Shown here: piece after piece, positions 21,580 through 33,359 of the stretch
How positions within the stretch are numbered: position 1 is the stretch's first letter
How the letters are laid out: every line of letters starts with the position of its first letter
Origin: Arachis hypogaea
Taxonomy: Eukaryota; Streptophyta; Magnoliopsida; Fabales; Fabaceae
Length of the DNA stretch: 64,000 nucleotides
Direction of reading: 5' to 3'
Assembly: GCF_003086295.3 (NCBI RefSeq)
Contig: NC_092051.1
Span: 21,819,940-21,883,939 of the forward strand
Translations under genes and position numbers: made by a program
The notes under the pieces: generated by a model
The model's database searches: none
Seen by the model: the letters and a program-made list of their open reading frames with translations, nothing else
Told to the model about the DNA's origin: nothing

Positions 21580-24257
21580 ATGTTGGAGAAAGTGGAAGAG
21601 TTCAACATGGAGAAGGTGATCCAAGAGTTTGAGACACTTACAAAAGATGCCGGAAGGGTTCAGAGGGAAACCCTCAAGAGGATTCTGGAGGATAATGCTT
21701 CAGCTGAGTATTTGCAAAATTTGGGTCTCAACGGAAGAACTGACCCTGAAAGTTTCAAGGCTTGTGTACCACTTGTTACCCACAAAGAATTGGAGCCTTA
21801 TATACATAGAATCATTGATGGAGACACTTCTTCTATTCTCACTGGAAAACCTATCACTACTATGTCATTAAGGTTCTTCTAATAATCTCTTCATTTCTTT
21901 TTTTTTAATTCCTTTTTCATCTTAGGAGTAGTTGAATTCTTAAGGTTCTAATTAAGTTAAATACCTTCTTGCAGCTCTGGCACTACTCAGGGGAAGCCAA
22001 AATATCTGCCATGGAATGATGAATTGTTTGAAACCACTATGCAGATATATCAGACCTCTTTTGCCTATAGGAATAGGTATGTATCTATGTATATATGTTC
22101 GTGTTTAAAGCTTGCAACTATTTATGCTAATCCACGCAAAATTTGCAACATCTTATTATATACAATTGCTTAATTATTCTGCAGAGAGTTCCCTATCAAG
22201 AATGGGAAGGCTTTGAGCTTCATATACAGCAGCAAACAGTTCAAAACAAAAGGGGGTGTGGCAGCCGGAACTGCCACAACCAATGTGTTTCGCAATTCGC
22301 GGTACAAGCGGGAGATGAAGGCACTCCAATCCCAATGTTGCAGCCCAGATGAAGTGATATTCGGCCCTGACTTCTTTCAATCACTCTACTGCCACCTCTT
22401 ATGTGGACTAATCTTCCATGAAGAAGTTCAGCTTGTTTCGTCCGTATTTGCACACAGCATTGTCCATGCTTTTAGAACATTCGAACAGGTATGGGAAGAG
22501 CTTTGCACTGATATCAAACAAGGTGTCCTCAGCAGCCGGATCACCGTTCCATCGATCCGAGCAGTCATGTCCAAGCTCCTAAAACCGAACCCAGAGCTTG
22601 CCAACCTGATCCATGCAAAATGTGTGGGATTGAGCAACTGGTATGGCCTAATACCAGAGCTTTTTCCTAATGCAAAGTATGTGTACGGAATAATGACAGG
22701 GTCAATGGAGCCATATTTGAAAAAGATGAGGCATTATGCTGGGGAGCTGCCATTGTTGACCGCTGACTATGGATCCTCTGAAGGGTGGATTGCTGCAAAT
22801 GTGAACCCAAGACTTGCACCTGAATTTGCTACTTATGCTGTGCTTCCTCAAATTGGTTACTTTGAATTCATTCCACTCACACAGCTTGAAAATAATGATG
22901 CTTCTTCTTCATTCCTCTCTATTGATCTCAACCCAGTGGGCCTCACTGAGGTCAAGGTTGGTGAGGAGTACGAAATTGTCATCACCAATCCAGCAGGTAC
23001 TTTAACTACCGCCAGTACACTATTTCTTCCCAATTTCCTTCCCATCCCATTAATGAATCATGACTATTTAAATCTAAAGGGGAACGCATTGATACTATTT
23101 GAGTTCTGTTTCATACGTAGATGAGGTATGTAAATAATTAGTTTGGTGAATAATTACTATAATTAATGTAGTAATATTAATGGCAAAGGTGTCCACCACA
23201 AGTCCACTGGGGCCAAGGGCCAAAGTGGAAAATACTAGATATGCATTCATCATTAAGTGCTTATAATATTATAGACAAGGACGTACGGGTTCTTTATTCG
23301 TTTTTCTCTTCCTTGAAAATGATATTTATTTACTTTATTTAGACACATTTTAAATTTAAAAATACGAAAGTAAATGAATAAATAATATTTCAACAATTTT
23401 TTGTGTGCAAATAGCATATTTCCTCCTAGACTAGATTCTGGTTAGGTTAGTCTAAGGAGAAGAAATGAAAAAGGGTGCTTTTTACACACTGTTATTTGAC
23501 CTTTATGGGACCTAACTTGAAAGAAATTTCTTGCTACTGAATTCTAAAGGTACATCACACCTAACCAGATCAAGAAAATATATATATATTCTAATGTTCT
23601 TGCAAGTAAAGACCCTATTCTTAGGTTATTATTGGCAACTAATCTTGGATTTATAAATTCAAGAAAATTGCATATTAATAATGTTTTTCACATGTGGGGG
23701 AAAATTCCATGGCAGGTTTATACAGGTATAGGCTAGGGGACGTTGTGAAGGTTATGGGATTCCATAACTCAAGTCCAGAACTGAAATTCGTTCGTCGGAG
23801 CAGTCTTCTTCTTACCATCAACATTGACAAGAACACCGAGGCGGATTTGCAGTTGGCGGTGGAAGCGGCGGGGAAAGTGTTGGCAGAGGAGAAACTAGAA
23901 GTAGTTGACTTCACCAGCCATGTTGACTTGTCAAAGGAGCCAGGGCATTATGTTATATTCTGGGAAATCAATGGAGAAGCTAGTGAACAAGTTCTTGGTG
24001 AATGCTGCAACTGTTTGGACAGGTCCTTTGTTGATGCAGGGTACACTAGCTCCCGCAAGGTCAACTGCATTGGGCCCCTCGAACTCCGACTTGTTAGGAG
24101 GGGAACATTCCAGAAGATTCTAGAACATTACCTTGGACTTGGAGCTACTGTTAGTCAGTATAAGACTCCAAGATGTGTAGGCCCTACAAACCCCACTGTC
24201 TTGCAAATCTTGACTGATAATGTTGTCAAAACCTATCTCAGTACTGCTTTCAATTGA
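21580..24257 (+). CDS. JAR1: JAR1-type GH3 acyl-acid amido synthetase
   Basis: Four coding exons, 21580-21872, 21975-22076, 22185-22996 and 23716-24257, join in frame with GT..AG introns to give 582 residues, close to the 575 of Arabidopsis JAR1. The start MLEKVEEFNMEKVIQEFE matches the JAR1 (group I GH3) N-terminus; an in-frame GTG codon upstream at 21571 is not a plant start. The three adenylate-forming motifs are intact: SSGTTQGKPK (about residues 98-107, across intron 1), YGSSEGW (327-333) and YRYRLGDVV (405-413). Family knowledge: these cytosolic enzymes adenylate a carboxylic hormone, for JAR1 jasmonic acid, and conjugate it to an amino acid such as isoleucine. Substrate preference here is inferred from similarity. 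No disabling change is seen. A related group I enzyme with another acid substrate remains possible. Confidence 0.95.
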
Positions 24258-25550
24258 AATTAATAATAATAATTGGCAATTTGCAAGCTAACTAGCTAGT
24301 ATTTAAATTGCCTCTTAGTTTAGACAGAAATATATATAATTTTTACAATCTCAATCTATAAAAATTACCGTAGTTTTACAATCTTGTGCAGTTCTCTCTC
24401 TCTTTCTCTTGACTCTTTACAATTCATATTATGACGAATTCGATCAATCATGAATATATATTATAATGGCATGGCCATCTTAAGCAATCTCAGTAACAGT
24501 GACTCTAATTCGCTAAAGCACGTGGTTGTCGAAGGTATGGGTGAAAATCATATGATGAATCCATCGAATATAAAACAAAAATTGCTTACATTGTTTATGT
24601 ATATTTAAGAAATTGAATTATCTAAAAGGTTGGAGACACAACTTGGTTATTTAGTCTAAATTTGGCTCCTCTTTTGCGCCTTCAAATATTTAATTGCGGC
24701 TAATTCATAAGATTAATAATGCAGTAATCAATGGCTGGCGATGTATTAAAGCAAGGATATAGTAGCTACGTTAACGTCATAAGGAAGCGTCGCTTTCCCG
24801 TGTTTGGAGTTCTTTACTCATTGGAAGGGCGAAATCAGAAAAGCTAGAGGATTATATTAGTCGCCAAAATTAAAAAGCGGTTTAGTGGATCTTATAAAAT
24901 AGAAATAAACTACTAAAATTGACTTTGAAAATTTAAACGTTCATAAATTTGACCATGAAATAAAGAAAACTAATTTGTAATTTTAAATGATTCATTTTAT
25001 TTATCGAAACTAACCAAACGTAAATTGGAGATGGATGACAATAGTGATTTAGCTCGTGTCACGTTACTGAATACATGTGTCATCTCTGACGTGGATATTT
25101 AAATTTAAAATTAAATCAAAATTAATGAAAATGGTGATTTAAGCGCAGACTTTGAATGTGACTCTTCATTTCGAGCTATTTATCTCATAAAATCTTTATC
25201 CTAGCAGAATCCTCTGTAACTTGATTACTATTAAAATTGTAATGAGAAGAGAGTAATGTTTTTGGGTAATATTAGCATTCTCGTGGTGCTCAATCTATTA
25301 GAACATGTGAAGGACTGTCAAAGAAAGGAGATTCACTCTTCAGCGCTAAAACGACGACACATCCACAAGTAAGTTCGTGAATGGTTCTAGTTTTTTAATT
25401 TGTGAAGTTACAAAAATTTAATTTTTTTTTTCTTATGTTAACATTTGGATAACACTGAAATGCTTGTCGAGGGAAAAAAAGGTAGAAAGATTCACGAACA
25501 TACCCGTATTTAGTTTTAAAAATATTTTTATTAATTTTTTTTACCAAAGA
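24258..25550. other. 3' flank of the GH3 gene and gene-free stretch
   Basis: The GH3 3' UTR and terminator presumably occupy the first 100-200 bases; an AATAATAATAATT stretch near 24262 and a CT tract near 24395 are visible. No further gene or clear repeat boundary is recognised up to the tRNA-like repeats. Confidence 0.5.
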
Positions 25551-27583
25551 TAGGAGACTCGAACCCGCAACCTCTTAATTGAGTATGGGGAGACTATGCC
25601 ATTTGAGTTATTACTCATTGGCTTTAAAATTTGGAAAAATAGGAGACTCGAAACCGCAACCTCTTAATTGAGTATGGAGAGTCTAGGCACAGGATTCAGT
25701 GGTCCAGGAACCTTTGGACCACTTAGTGGTCCAAGTAAAAAATATGTTTTTGGAGTTTTTTTATCAATTACTACGTAGTCCTTGAACTAATTTTAATTAC
25801 AAATTAATCCCATATATTTTATTTAATTATAAAAATAATTTTTTATTTTATAAATTATTATTTTATCAATTATCTATTATATTTATTAACAATCAAATAC
25901 AAAAATAAGAACCAATTATATCCTCCATTCATCCTAATAATTCCAATTGATTAAAAAATTAACTTTGATCTCGTTACGTTCGTCCATGGCTTCCAAATCG
26001 TGTTTCCTTGAAATTCAATCGATTGGTTTACACTATATCACAAAACAATCGATTGAAAGTTGTAAGGTAGAATGGTAAAAAGTTTAAACCAATCGATTGT
26101 TTATACTTTCCAATCGAATGAATGCCTCAAAACAATCGATTGTTGTTGTTACTCAATCGATTGAATTCACGAAAACAATATGGATTTGCCAAATACAATC
26201 GATTGGAAAGTGATGACATTGAAGTTTTAGCCAAATTCAATCGATTGGTAATGTAATCCAATCGATTGGAAGGCGATGAAGTTGAATGTTTTGCCAATGT
26301 CAATCGATTGGTAATGGTACCCATCTACTCAATCAATTGTTTTTTATCATACCAATAAGCTATTGAACCAACTTGGTTAAACTTGGTTACCAAAATAATT
26401 TCGTCATGTAGTACCACGGATTTAATTAATACTAGTAGAAATACATTTCCTTCGTCCAAACTAGACCAAACTACAGGATCAATGATTTAAGTTAAGTGAT
26501 AAAAATTGTTTTTATGTTAATACATTGATATTGGTGCAAGAAGATAATAAGATCCTGATCATGGTGATTGAAAAAAAAAAATTGGATTAATGAGGATTTG
26601 TACAACCTATTTGTGATTTATGAAAGTAGAATAGAATAAATTGTGCAAAATCCTACAGAATTCTGAAAAATGAGAACATTACCAATTGATTGATTAGATT
26701 GGATATTCCATTACCAATAGATTGAAATTGGCAAAACATTCAACTTCATCACCTTCCAATCGATTGGATTACATTACCAATCGATTGAATTTGGCTAAAA
26801 CTTCAATGTCATCACTTTCCAATCGATTGTATTTGGCAAATCCATGTTGTTTTCGTGAATTCAATCGATTGAGTAACAACAACAATCGATTGTTTTGAGG
26901 CATTCATTCGATTGGAAAGTATAAACAATCGATTGGTTTAAGCTTTTTACCATTCTACCTTACAACTTTCAATCGATTGTTTTGTGATATAGTGTAAACC
27001 AATCGATCAAAGTTAATTTTTTAATCAATTGGAATTATTAGGATGAATGGAGGATATAATTGGTTGTTATTTTTGTATTTGATTGTTAATAAATATAATA
27101 GATAATTGATAAAATAATAATTTATAAAATAAAAAACTATTTTTATAATTAAATAAAATATATGGGGTTGATTTGTAATTAAAATTAGTTCAAAGACTAC
27201 GTAGCAATTGATAAAAAAACTCCAAAAACATGTTTTCTACTTGGACCACTAAGTGGTCCAAAAGTTCCTGGACCACCGAATCCTGAGCCGAGAGTCTATG
27301 CCATTTGAGTTATTACTCATTGGCCATTTAAAATTTGGAAAGATAGGAGACTCAAACCCGCAACCTCTTAATTGAGTATGGAAAGTTTATGCCATTTGAG
27401 CTATTACTCATTGGCTTTTTTTGGAAAGATAGGAAACTCAAATCCACAACCTCTTAATTTAGTATGAGAAGTCTATGTCATTTGAGCTATTACTCATTGG
27501 CTTTTGAAAAGATAGGAGACTCGAACCCGCAACTTCTTAATTGAGTATGGAAAGTTTATGCCATTTGAGCTATTAGTTATTGG
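25551..27583 (-). repeat. Tandem tRNA-like (SINE-head) units, five copies
   Basis: A unit of about 72 bp is repeated at 25551-25622, 25640-25685 plus 27290-27324 (split by the foldback element), about 27343-27415, 27429-27501 and 27512-27583. Linkers resemble TTTAAAATTTGGAAAGA. On the minus strand a unit reads TAGCTCAAATGGCATAG (A-box-like) and about 25 bases later GCGGGTTCGAGTCTCC (B-box-like), the internal pol III promoter of tRNAs. The units lack a full cloverleaf anticodon arm, so they are better called tRNA-derived SINE heads than tRNA genes. Confidence 0.6.
25686..27289. mobile_element. Mutator-like foldback element with CAATCGATTG arrays
   Basis: The ends are GGCACAGGATTC and, on the reverse strand, GGCTCAGGATTC. 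The 9-base word GAGAGTCTA flanks both sides (25677-25685 and 27290-27298), a perfect TSD typical of Mutator-like elements. The arms are long inverted repeats (about 25686-26320 and 26712-27289); the right arm lacks about 50 bp present in the left. Each arm carries many copies of the palindrome CAATCGATTG. The loop (26340-26700) holds no gene. The insertion split one unit of the tRNA-like array. Confidence 0.85.
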
Positions 27584-27745
27584 CTTTTATTAATTTATTA
27601 TATAAAATTTATAAATTTACATATATTAATTTTATATTAGAGTTGATCCAATTTACTTCGGAGCAATTTAGGGTTGGGTCAAAGCCTAATTAAACCTGGC
27701 TTGGCTCATCCCATGTACACTCCTATCCAAAATGGTTAAAATAAA

Positions 27746-28275
27746 GCATTATTTACGTGGTTTGTACTAATAGGCCGAGTGAACACAAAGGAAAGGTTAA
27801 GTCGGCTTGGTGTTATTACTCAGGAAGATAATATTTGTGTGCTCTGCAATAATGAGGTGGAACATGTACATCATTTGTTTCTAGGCTGTACTTTTGCTTG
27901 GCAGGTGTGGAGTGCTTGGACATCAGCTTTTGGTCGACAATGGTGTTATCCGGGTTCAATGAAAGAGCATTTTTTAAGCTGGACAGAGGAATCGAGGAGT
28001 AAGGAGAGCCAAAAACAGCGATTAAGATGCTTCTGTTCGATTCTCTGGAACATTTGGCTGGAAAGAAATAGGAGGCTTTTCCAGCATATCAGCAAAGGCG
28101 TTGAAGAAGTTATCAACTTGACCTTTATTAGCGCAAACGAGTGGAGGAGCGTGGATCCTTTTAGTTGTTGATGGCTATGCCGGAGATGACTTCGAGATCG
28201 GTTTTGTTTTTTATTTTTAGCTTTTTAATTTTTGGCTGGACCATTTGCTCCACCTTACTGTGTTGAGCTTTGTTT
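27746..28275 (+). pseudogene. LINE 3' fragment with zf-RVT domain
   Basis: The reading begins LFTWFVLIGRVNTKERLSRL and continues CVLCNNEVEHVHHLFLGCTFAWQVW, the zinc-binding domain found after L1 reverse transcriptases (Cys/His at C..C..H..H..C). It ends at 28171 with the normal ORF2 terminus ..EWRSVDPFSC. The 3' UTR contains ATGCCGGAGATGAC and ends in an A-run near 28266. It is a severely 5'-truncated copy of the same LINE family as at 5.4-8.5 kb. Confidence 0.8.
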
Positions 28276-28641
28276 TCAAAAAAAATAAAGCATGGTTCTC
28301 AAAATCGGTTAAATAAAAATTGGTCACTAGATTTGTTTGGTTCAAGGTAAAAATAATTTGGCAATAAACTGCTAAAAAAATTTGGTTAACCAATTGAATC
28401 AATATGACTTTTTAGTAATTATCTAATTTAAAATAGTAAATCACAAAATAAATCAATATTTTTTTAAAAAAATCTATTTTATATATATTAATATATTATT
28501 TTATTATATCCGATTCAACTTTAGTGAAATCTTAGTTCAATTTTAAAATTATTAAACTTTTAGTTCTACCAATTTGATGACCGATTCAATTTTTATAACT
28601 TTAGTGAAAAGAAATATACTCTAAAATATTTAAGTGTAAAC

Positions 28642-28919
28642 TAAGGGTAAATGCAGATCGGATCATATCGGATATGGCCGAGATCTCGATCCGATCCGCA
28701 CATTTGCGGATCAGATCGGATCTCGGATATATCCGCAAAATATTTAAATAATTTAAAAAGCTAATTTTTATTTTTTAAAATCAATAAAATACTATTTTTC
28801 TATTCTTTTAAACATGTTACTCTTAAAATATTATTAAATATACTTTTTATAAATAATAAAAATAAAATAATACAACATATATGATAAATATTAGTTAAAG
28901 TAAAACATAAAAAGAATAT

Positions 28920-28958
<39 letters not shown>

Positions 28959-29127
28959 TTTTTGCGGATCCGAGAATATGCGAATACTTACATGAAATCC
29001 GAAATCTGATCCGATAACTTTGCGGATCCGATTCGATAACCTTGTAAATTGGATCAATATCCGTAATTTTCTGATCGAATTCGAATAAATACCGCGGATA
29101 TGCGGATCGAATCCATGAACAGCCTTA
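28642..29127. mobile_element. hAT-type MITE rich in GGATCCG/ATCCGC words
   Basis: A 486-bp element, TAAGGGTAAATGCAG... to ...CATGAACAGCCTTA. A perfect 8-bp TSD, GTGTAAAC, lies at 28634-28641 and 29128-29135. Both subterminal regions repeat CGGATC/GATCCG words, and the middle is AT-rich with a (TTTA)n microsatellite at 28918-28962. It has no coding capacity. TIRs are short and imperfect, so assignment to hAT rests mainly on the 8-bp TSD and the architecture. Confidence 0.8.
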
Positions 29128-29775
29128 GTGTAAACATGAACATGATATATGTAAGGTATAATAAGCTTTTGATTCATATTTCCAATCCTATTTAATAGGA
29201 TATATAAGACTTTGTTATTGTGTTTGATAATGAACATCATATCTGGAGGCTAATTTTTTTTATATGATTTACTATTGTGAGTTACGCTGGATTATGGTGA
29301 TTAGGGGTGATTTACACTATTATGACGGCGTAACTTATAGGAATATGAGGGAAGAAATGGGACCGTCCGATTTCTTGCAGAGAGAGAAAGGAACACAAAT
29401 CGGACGGTCCGATTTGTGTGAGTAAGATTTTTTTTGTTGCATGAAATCGGACCCACCAATTCCTGGGTGACAATTTTTTTTTAATCCAAGAGTACACTAA
29501 TCGGACCCAGCGATTTTTGGTGGACAATTTTTTTTAATCCGAGAGTACACTAATCGGATCCAGCGATTTGTGTTGCACAAAAAATTTAAATTGATAGCAC
29601 GCGGTCGGTCCGTCCGATTTAATTGTAATGCATACATAAACAAAAAAAATCACAGAAGCCCCCATTTCTTCATCGTGTGTCTTAGCTCATGTTCTTCCTC
29701 TTCTCTCATTCTTCTCCTCCATTCTTGCGGAATAAATTTTAGTGAGATTGAGAGTAGTTAAGTACGTATAGTGTT

Positions 29776-30387
29776 ATGGATGATAGAGTTGTATTGAAAA
29801 TTTATTGTTACGGACAGATTTTATTACAAACATATGAGGGAGTTCAATTTGTGTATGAAAATCCATTAGATGTTATTCTGTTCACATTGTCATTTGAGGA
29901 ATTGAAAGGTGTGATTTGTGAGAAGATAGATTCTCAAATATCTAGGAGAGTATCGTGTATTTTGTACAAGTATCCTTTATTTGTATTTGGTGGGTTCGTT
30001 CAATTTCATACCAAATACGTGACGGATGAAGCGAGTATGCATGAAATGTTTTCAATGTATATGGAAAATCGCCACCGAATATCGTGCATCGAGTTGTATA
30101 TTGAGTTTGAGCAATCTGAAGCGGACCGTAATATTGAATTGGAAGATTATAATAGTGAAAGTGAAGAGGAATTTGAAAGTAACTATGAGATCGTTGGTCT
30201 AGGTAAAAACGAAGATGAAGCTGACGGCACCATAAACGCAGATGTGGCGGAAGTTGCAAATACACTAGCAAACCCGCATCCGTTTCAGGAGCCTTCTTTT
30301 ATGCGGTTGTTGAATTTGGAGGCTATGCATACACCGGAGTTTCTCCAATATATGAATGCAGGTATGTACAGAAAGATAGCTTTGTGA
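29776..30387 (+). pseudogene. mudrA-like transposase N-terminal exon
   Basis: 203 codons start MDDRVVLKIYCYGQILLQTY and include EGVQFVYENPLDVILF, a stretch resembling the PB1-like N-terminal domain of legume Mutator transposases. An acidic region and NPHPFQEPSFMRLLNLEAMHTP follow, just before the zinc-binding/MULE domain would begin. The reading reaches ..YMNAG at GCAG|GTATGT, a probable splice donor at about 30362. Later exons with the DDE catalytic core are absent, so no active transposase is made. Confidence 0.65.
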
Positions 30388-30632
30388 TACTCTAAAGTAG
30401 GAGATCAATAAAGTCAGATGAGTAATATATGTGATGTGTGGATTGTAAGTTGTGACTATAATATTTGATTACTTTATTAGTTAATAATTCTTTATTATGA
30501 ATTATATTTAGTAGTCCTTCAATCATATTCATTACCTTATAACAAAAATTAATTAACCTTAACTAACTAACCAAAATAATTTCACTACTGATAATTTATT
30601 CGTAAAACAAATATTTTTTTTCTTTTAACCTC

Positions 30633-30684
<52 letters not shown>
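30633..30684. repeat. (ATT)n microsatellite
   Basis: About 17 uninterrupted ATT/TTA units. Similar ATT arrays occur at about 39785-39831 and 42125-42183. Confidence 0.95.
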
Positions 30685-30686
<2 letters not shown>

Positions 30687-31282
30687 TAAAACAACATATT
30701 AATTTTTTCATTTTAGGTTTAGTGTTTACTAATTTATTGTCTAAATTTTACTAAATTATGTTAAATTCAATTATTAATAATCACAAATAATTTATTAAAT
30801 TTATATTATTAATCATAATAATTTATTAAATTCAATTACTAATACTAATACCAATAATATCTAATATCTACGGATCTCGTTTTCATTCTCATTCTCATTC
30901 ACATTCATTCATTCATTTCATTTAATTTCATTTCATTTTAACTAACAATTATAAATAACCCAAATCAATGGTACAGAAACTTATCATACATACATACATA
31001 CATGACTAATCCCTATTTTAATCTCTATTTCTAACCACCTAACAGTAACAACATCATATACACATACATGATTAATCTCTACTTAGTGCTATTATAATAT
31101 ATATTGCTAATAAAATCTAATATTATCACTATTATTATTATTAAATCAAATTATTAAAAAATTAAAATTTATATAATTAGGATGTCCAAAATAATTAATA
31201 ATATGAAACTCTAGTTGATTTCCTTCTTTGATTTTTGGTCTTTCTGGCATTGTCTTTCAATTTTTTTTAGGTCTTTTGTAGT

Positions 31283-32109
31283 TAGGGCTGGCAATGAATA
31301 GGGTAGGTAGGGTTTGGACTCTACCCTAACCCTACCCGTGGATTGGAAACTTTTTAAAAATTCTACCATATCCTACTCGCGGGTTGAGAATTTCTCAACC
31401 CTAACCCTACCCGCACCCTAAAGTTCTAAACCCTACCCTATCCAACCCTACTCGCAGAAAAATAAAAAAATTTCAAGCAAATATAAAATTCAACTATTCC
31501 AAATTTTATACATATTAATAAAATAGAAAATAAAAAATTAAGTTCAAATTAAAATTTAAAATAATAAAATCTTAAAAAAATCTAACATAAAATTACAAAT
31601 AATATGATCATCAACTAATTTAGTAGTTATTTCAAATTTTTATAAGAGAAAGATTGTGAATTCAACACACACTTTCTTTATTACATATATAACTTTTACA
31701 TATATATTATATAATATATTAGGGGTGCGGGTAGGGTATACCCTAAACCCGTACCCCTACCCTACTCGGGTTCTTTTCAATTATGCTCGTAGTGCTTTCA
31801 TCGGTCAATGAAGTCTGAATCGAAAACTTCAATTCTTCTTGCCTTTCCTTTCAATTCCACTCCACCTTACGCTATTGCTCCTCTTCCATGATGAAGCGCA
31901 GCTATCCCCTTTCTTTATGTGTGAGCCCTTCCAAGGGGAGACTATCCCAGGGGCGACTTTCTAAAATAAAATATTATTTTACATTAATGGAATCATAAGA
32001 TGTCTGTAGAATTGAGTGCTCTTTACCCTGCGGGTAGGGTAGACAACCCTACCTAAACGAGTTGGTTCGGGTTGGGTACCCGCAGGTAGAGTATAGATTG
32101 CCAGCCCTA
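31283..32109. mobile_element. hAT-type MITE rich in TACCCT words
   Basis: An 827-bp element with inverted ends TAGGGCTGGCAAT and ATTGCCAGCCCTA, and a perfect 8-bp TSD TTTGTAGT (31275-31282 and 32110-32117). Both ends repeat GGGTAGGGTA/TACCCTACCC words. The centre is AT-rich plus a short GC-richer patch (31790-31960) without a recognisable gene. It sits inside the Mutator-like element, so it is younger than that element. Confidence 0.88.
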
Positions 32110-33359
32110 TTTGTAGTGGTCCAACAATGATGAAGAATGGCCAAAGTTGTGGGGTTGGGGAGCATGAAGAGAGGGATATGAGAGTGAAAGAGATGGCTGC
32201 TGGGAGGGGGGAGACACTCGCATTTGGGATATAGTGTAACGAAGCCAACAAAGGAGCCATCTGCATGTGCACCACGTGGAAGGAGTACGCAAATCGGACC
32301 CACCGATTTGTGTACCGTCTGATTGGTGAAATCGGACTGTTTGATTTCAGTTCTCCCAATCGGTCCGTCCGATTACTTCTGCACAGCCATCACAGTTCGG
32401 TGATACACCATAAACTTCCATATTCCTACTATACACCATTATTCCCTCCATATCAAAATTAAAAAACTCCATATATGGACAACCAACGTTGTGAAATCTG
32501 AACTAAAATAAAAAATTGAAAGTGTATATATGTTTGCTGGATAAGTCAGATTGAATGAATATAGTATTAGAAGAACAAGTACTTTTTTTAATTGGTCGTA
32601 TTTGCGTGTCACACATTTTAGATATGATATTTTTTTATACTTGTCTGGTATGCGTGTCTTTTGTATTTAACTGTTTTAATAAAAAAAATTTTGAATACAT
32701 TTGGACATATTTAAATACCATCACGTGTCAATATATCTAATTTTACTCTTAACATGTATTCTTGAAATAAATTTAAAAATAGTATATATTATTAATTATT
32801 AAAATAAAAATATTTTAAATACTTTATATAATTAAAAAAATATTAAAAAAATTAAAAATTAATTTATATTTTAATATTAATAAAATATCAAAATATCATT
32901 ACAATTTATTTAAAAAATACTTTATATTTTATATATACGTCGTGTTTTTTATTTTATAAAATTTTAAATTTATGTCTTCAAGTGTCCCGTATTATATTGT
33001 ATCTGTGTTCCGTATTCATTTCATTTGTGTTTTGATTAGGAAATAAAGATATGAAGAAAAACGGTCGACAACTTTCCATACAGACAACAACAATTATGGT
33101 ACACCAAATCAAATTAATAAAAAAACTGAGATTACAGATAAAGAATCCTTCCTGAAATGCTAAGTGCATTTTGAGTTGATGCCATCATAAATGCATTTCC
33201 ATATCCATATCCATACAAATTCATACATGCACTGCACACATTATTGCATGCTATGATATGCTAGGTAGGGTATGAGAATCTCGTGCATTTAAACGCAATT
33301 AATACCGTTTCCAAGAGTAGCTTTGAACACAACACAATATATAAAGGAAGAAAACTTGG

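Larger units (their letters stand above)
29290..32460 (+). mobile_element. Truncated Mutator-like element with CGGAC..GTCCG repeats at both ends
   Basis: Left-end sequence (29290-29620) and right-end sequence (32285-32460) both carry repeated AAATCGGAC and GTCCGATT words. The right end on the reverse strand (GATATGGAGGGAATAATGG) resembles the end of the MITE at 51 kb. Inside is the first exon of a mudrA-like gene. The rest of the transposase is missing, and a hAT MITE occupies 31283-32109. A 9-bp TSD could not be located, so the borders are approximate. Confidence 0.6.

Noticed and set aside
26127..26324. 65-codon minus-strand frame with repeated NRL
   Set aside because: The repetition comes from the CAATCGATTG array read in one frame; there is no sign of a protein.
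25551..27583. Possible functional tRNA genes
   Set aside because: A-box and B-box words are present, but the unit cannot be folded by eye into a full cloverleaf with an anticodon arm, and the copies diverge at key positions.
25551..27583. CRISPR-like direct repeats with spacers
   Set aside because: Linkers between units are similar to each other rather than unique, and the genome is a plant nuclear one.
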